A program made the position numbers and the translations under genes. The notes under the pieces are model-generated. The model did no database searches. It was not told where the DNA came from and saw nothing but the letters and a program-made list of their open reading frames with translations. From Parasitella parasitica (Eukaryota > Mucoromycota > Mucoromycetes > Mucorales > Mucoraceae), in NCBI GenBank assembly GCA_025201805.1, contig MU619335.1, positions 1,910 to 62,499 of the forward strand: a stretch of DNA of 60,590 bases, written 5' to 3'. Below are positions 60,283-60,590 of the stretch, piece after piece. How positions within the stretch are numbered: position 1 is the stretch's first letter; each line of letters opens with the position of its first letter.

Positions 60283-60590
<308 letters not shown>

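Overview
The window reads as nuclear DNA from an early-diverging filamentous fungus, most likely Mucoromycota/Mucorales. Evidence: AT-rich sequence, genes split by short GT-AG introns (about 45-60 nt), a CotH-type spore-coat/invasin-like protein, DIRS, Helitron-like and Tc1/mariner-like remains, and a Fanzor-type TnpB relic. This is inference from content; no species is claimed. There is one assembly gap (N at 27637-27883).

Layout. 1-4.7 kb is gene-poor: a diverged inverted repeat, then a TA-flanked terminal-inverted-repeat (TIR) element with a decayed Fanzor nuclease. 4.7-25.3 kb is dense housekeeping DNA: an unknown acidic protein, a BRL1/BRR6 nuclear-envelope protein with a polyQ tail, coproporphyrinogen oxidase, 5-oxoprolinase, a 13-exon coiled-coil protein, a Zn2Cys6 regulator, CDC48 and a HIT-family hydrolase with an inferred 5-nt micro-exon. 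25.5-29.9 kb holds an SLM1-like BAR/PH protein whose frame is broken by an 8-bp tandem array, the gap, and a short kinesin-5. 30.4-32.3 kb is a second TIR element carrying a PD-(D/E)XK (Rpn-like) nuclease ORF. 32.9-52.2 kb holds glutamate decarboxylase, a CDF zinc transporter, glycerophosphocholine acyltransferase, RPS28, an ADIP/Msd1-like coiled-coil protein, an Mso1-like protein, an amino-acid permease, an R3H/SUZ protein, a ubiquitin C-terminal hydrolase and a small secreted/membrane protein. 52.9-56.8 kb is a nested mobile block: a broken Tc1/IS630 transposase, a PIF1/Helitron helicase fragment and a DIRS reverse transcriptase/RNase H fragment, all inside one pair of TIRs. 57.2-59.2 kb is a CotH gene with a collagen-like insert, and the right edge holds the last exon of a GH47 mannosidase-like gene.

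The most interesting pattern: three separate elements (2.0, 30.4 and 52.9 kb) share recognisably the same terminal sequence (about CAGTGCGGCTGGTAAAT) but carry different interiors: a Fanzor-like nuclease, a PD-(D/E)XK nuclease, and a DDE transposase. This looks like one mobilisation system whose non-autonomous members carry different nucleases. The host genes are mostly unrelated core functions and show no operon or cluster logic. Exon models were built by hand from frame continuity and splice consensus, so individual boundaries may be off by a few bases.
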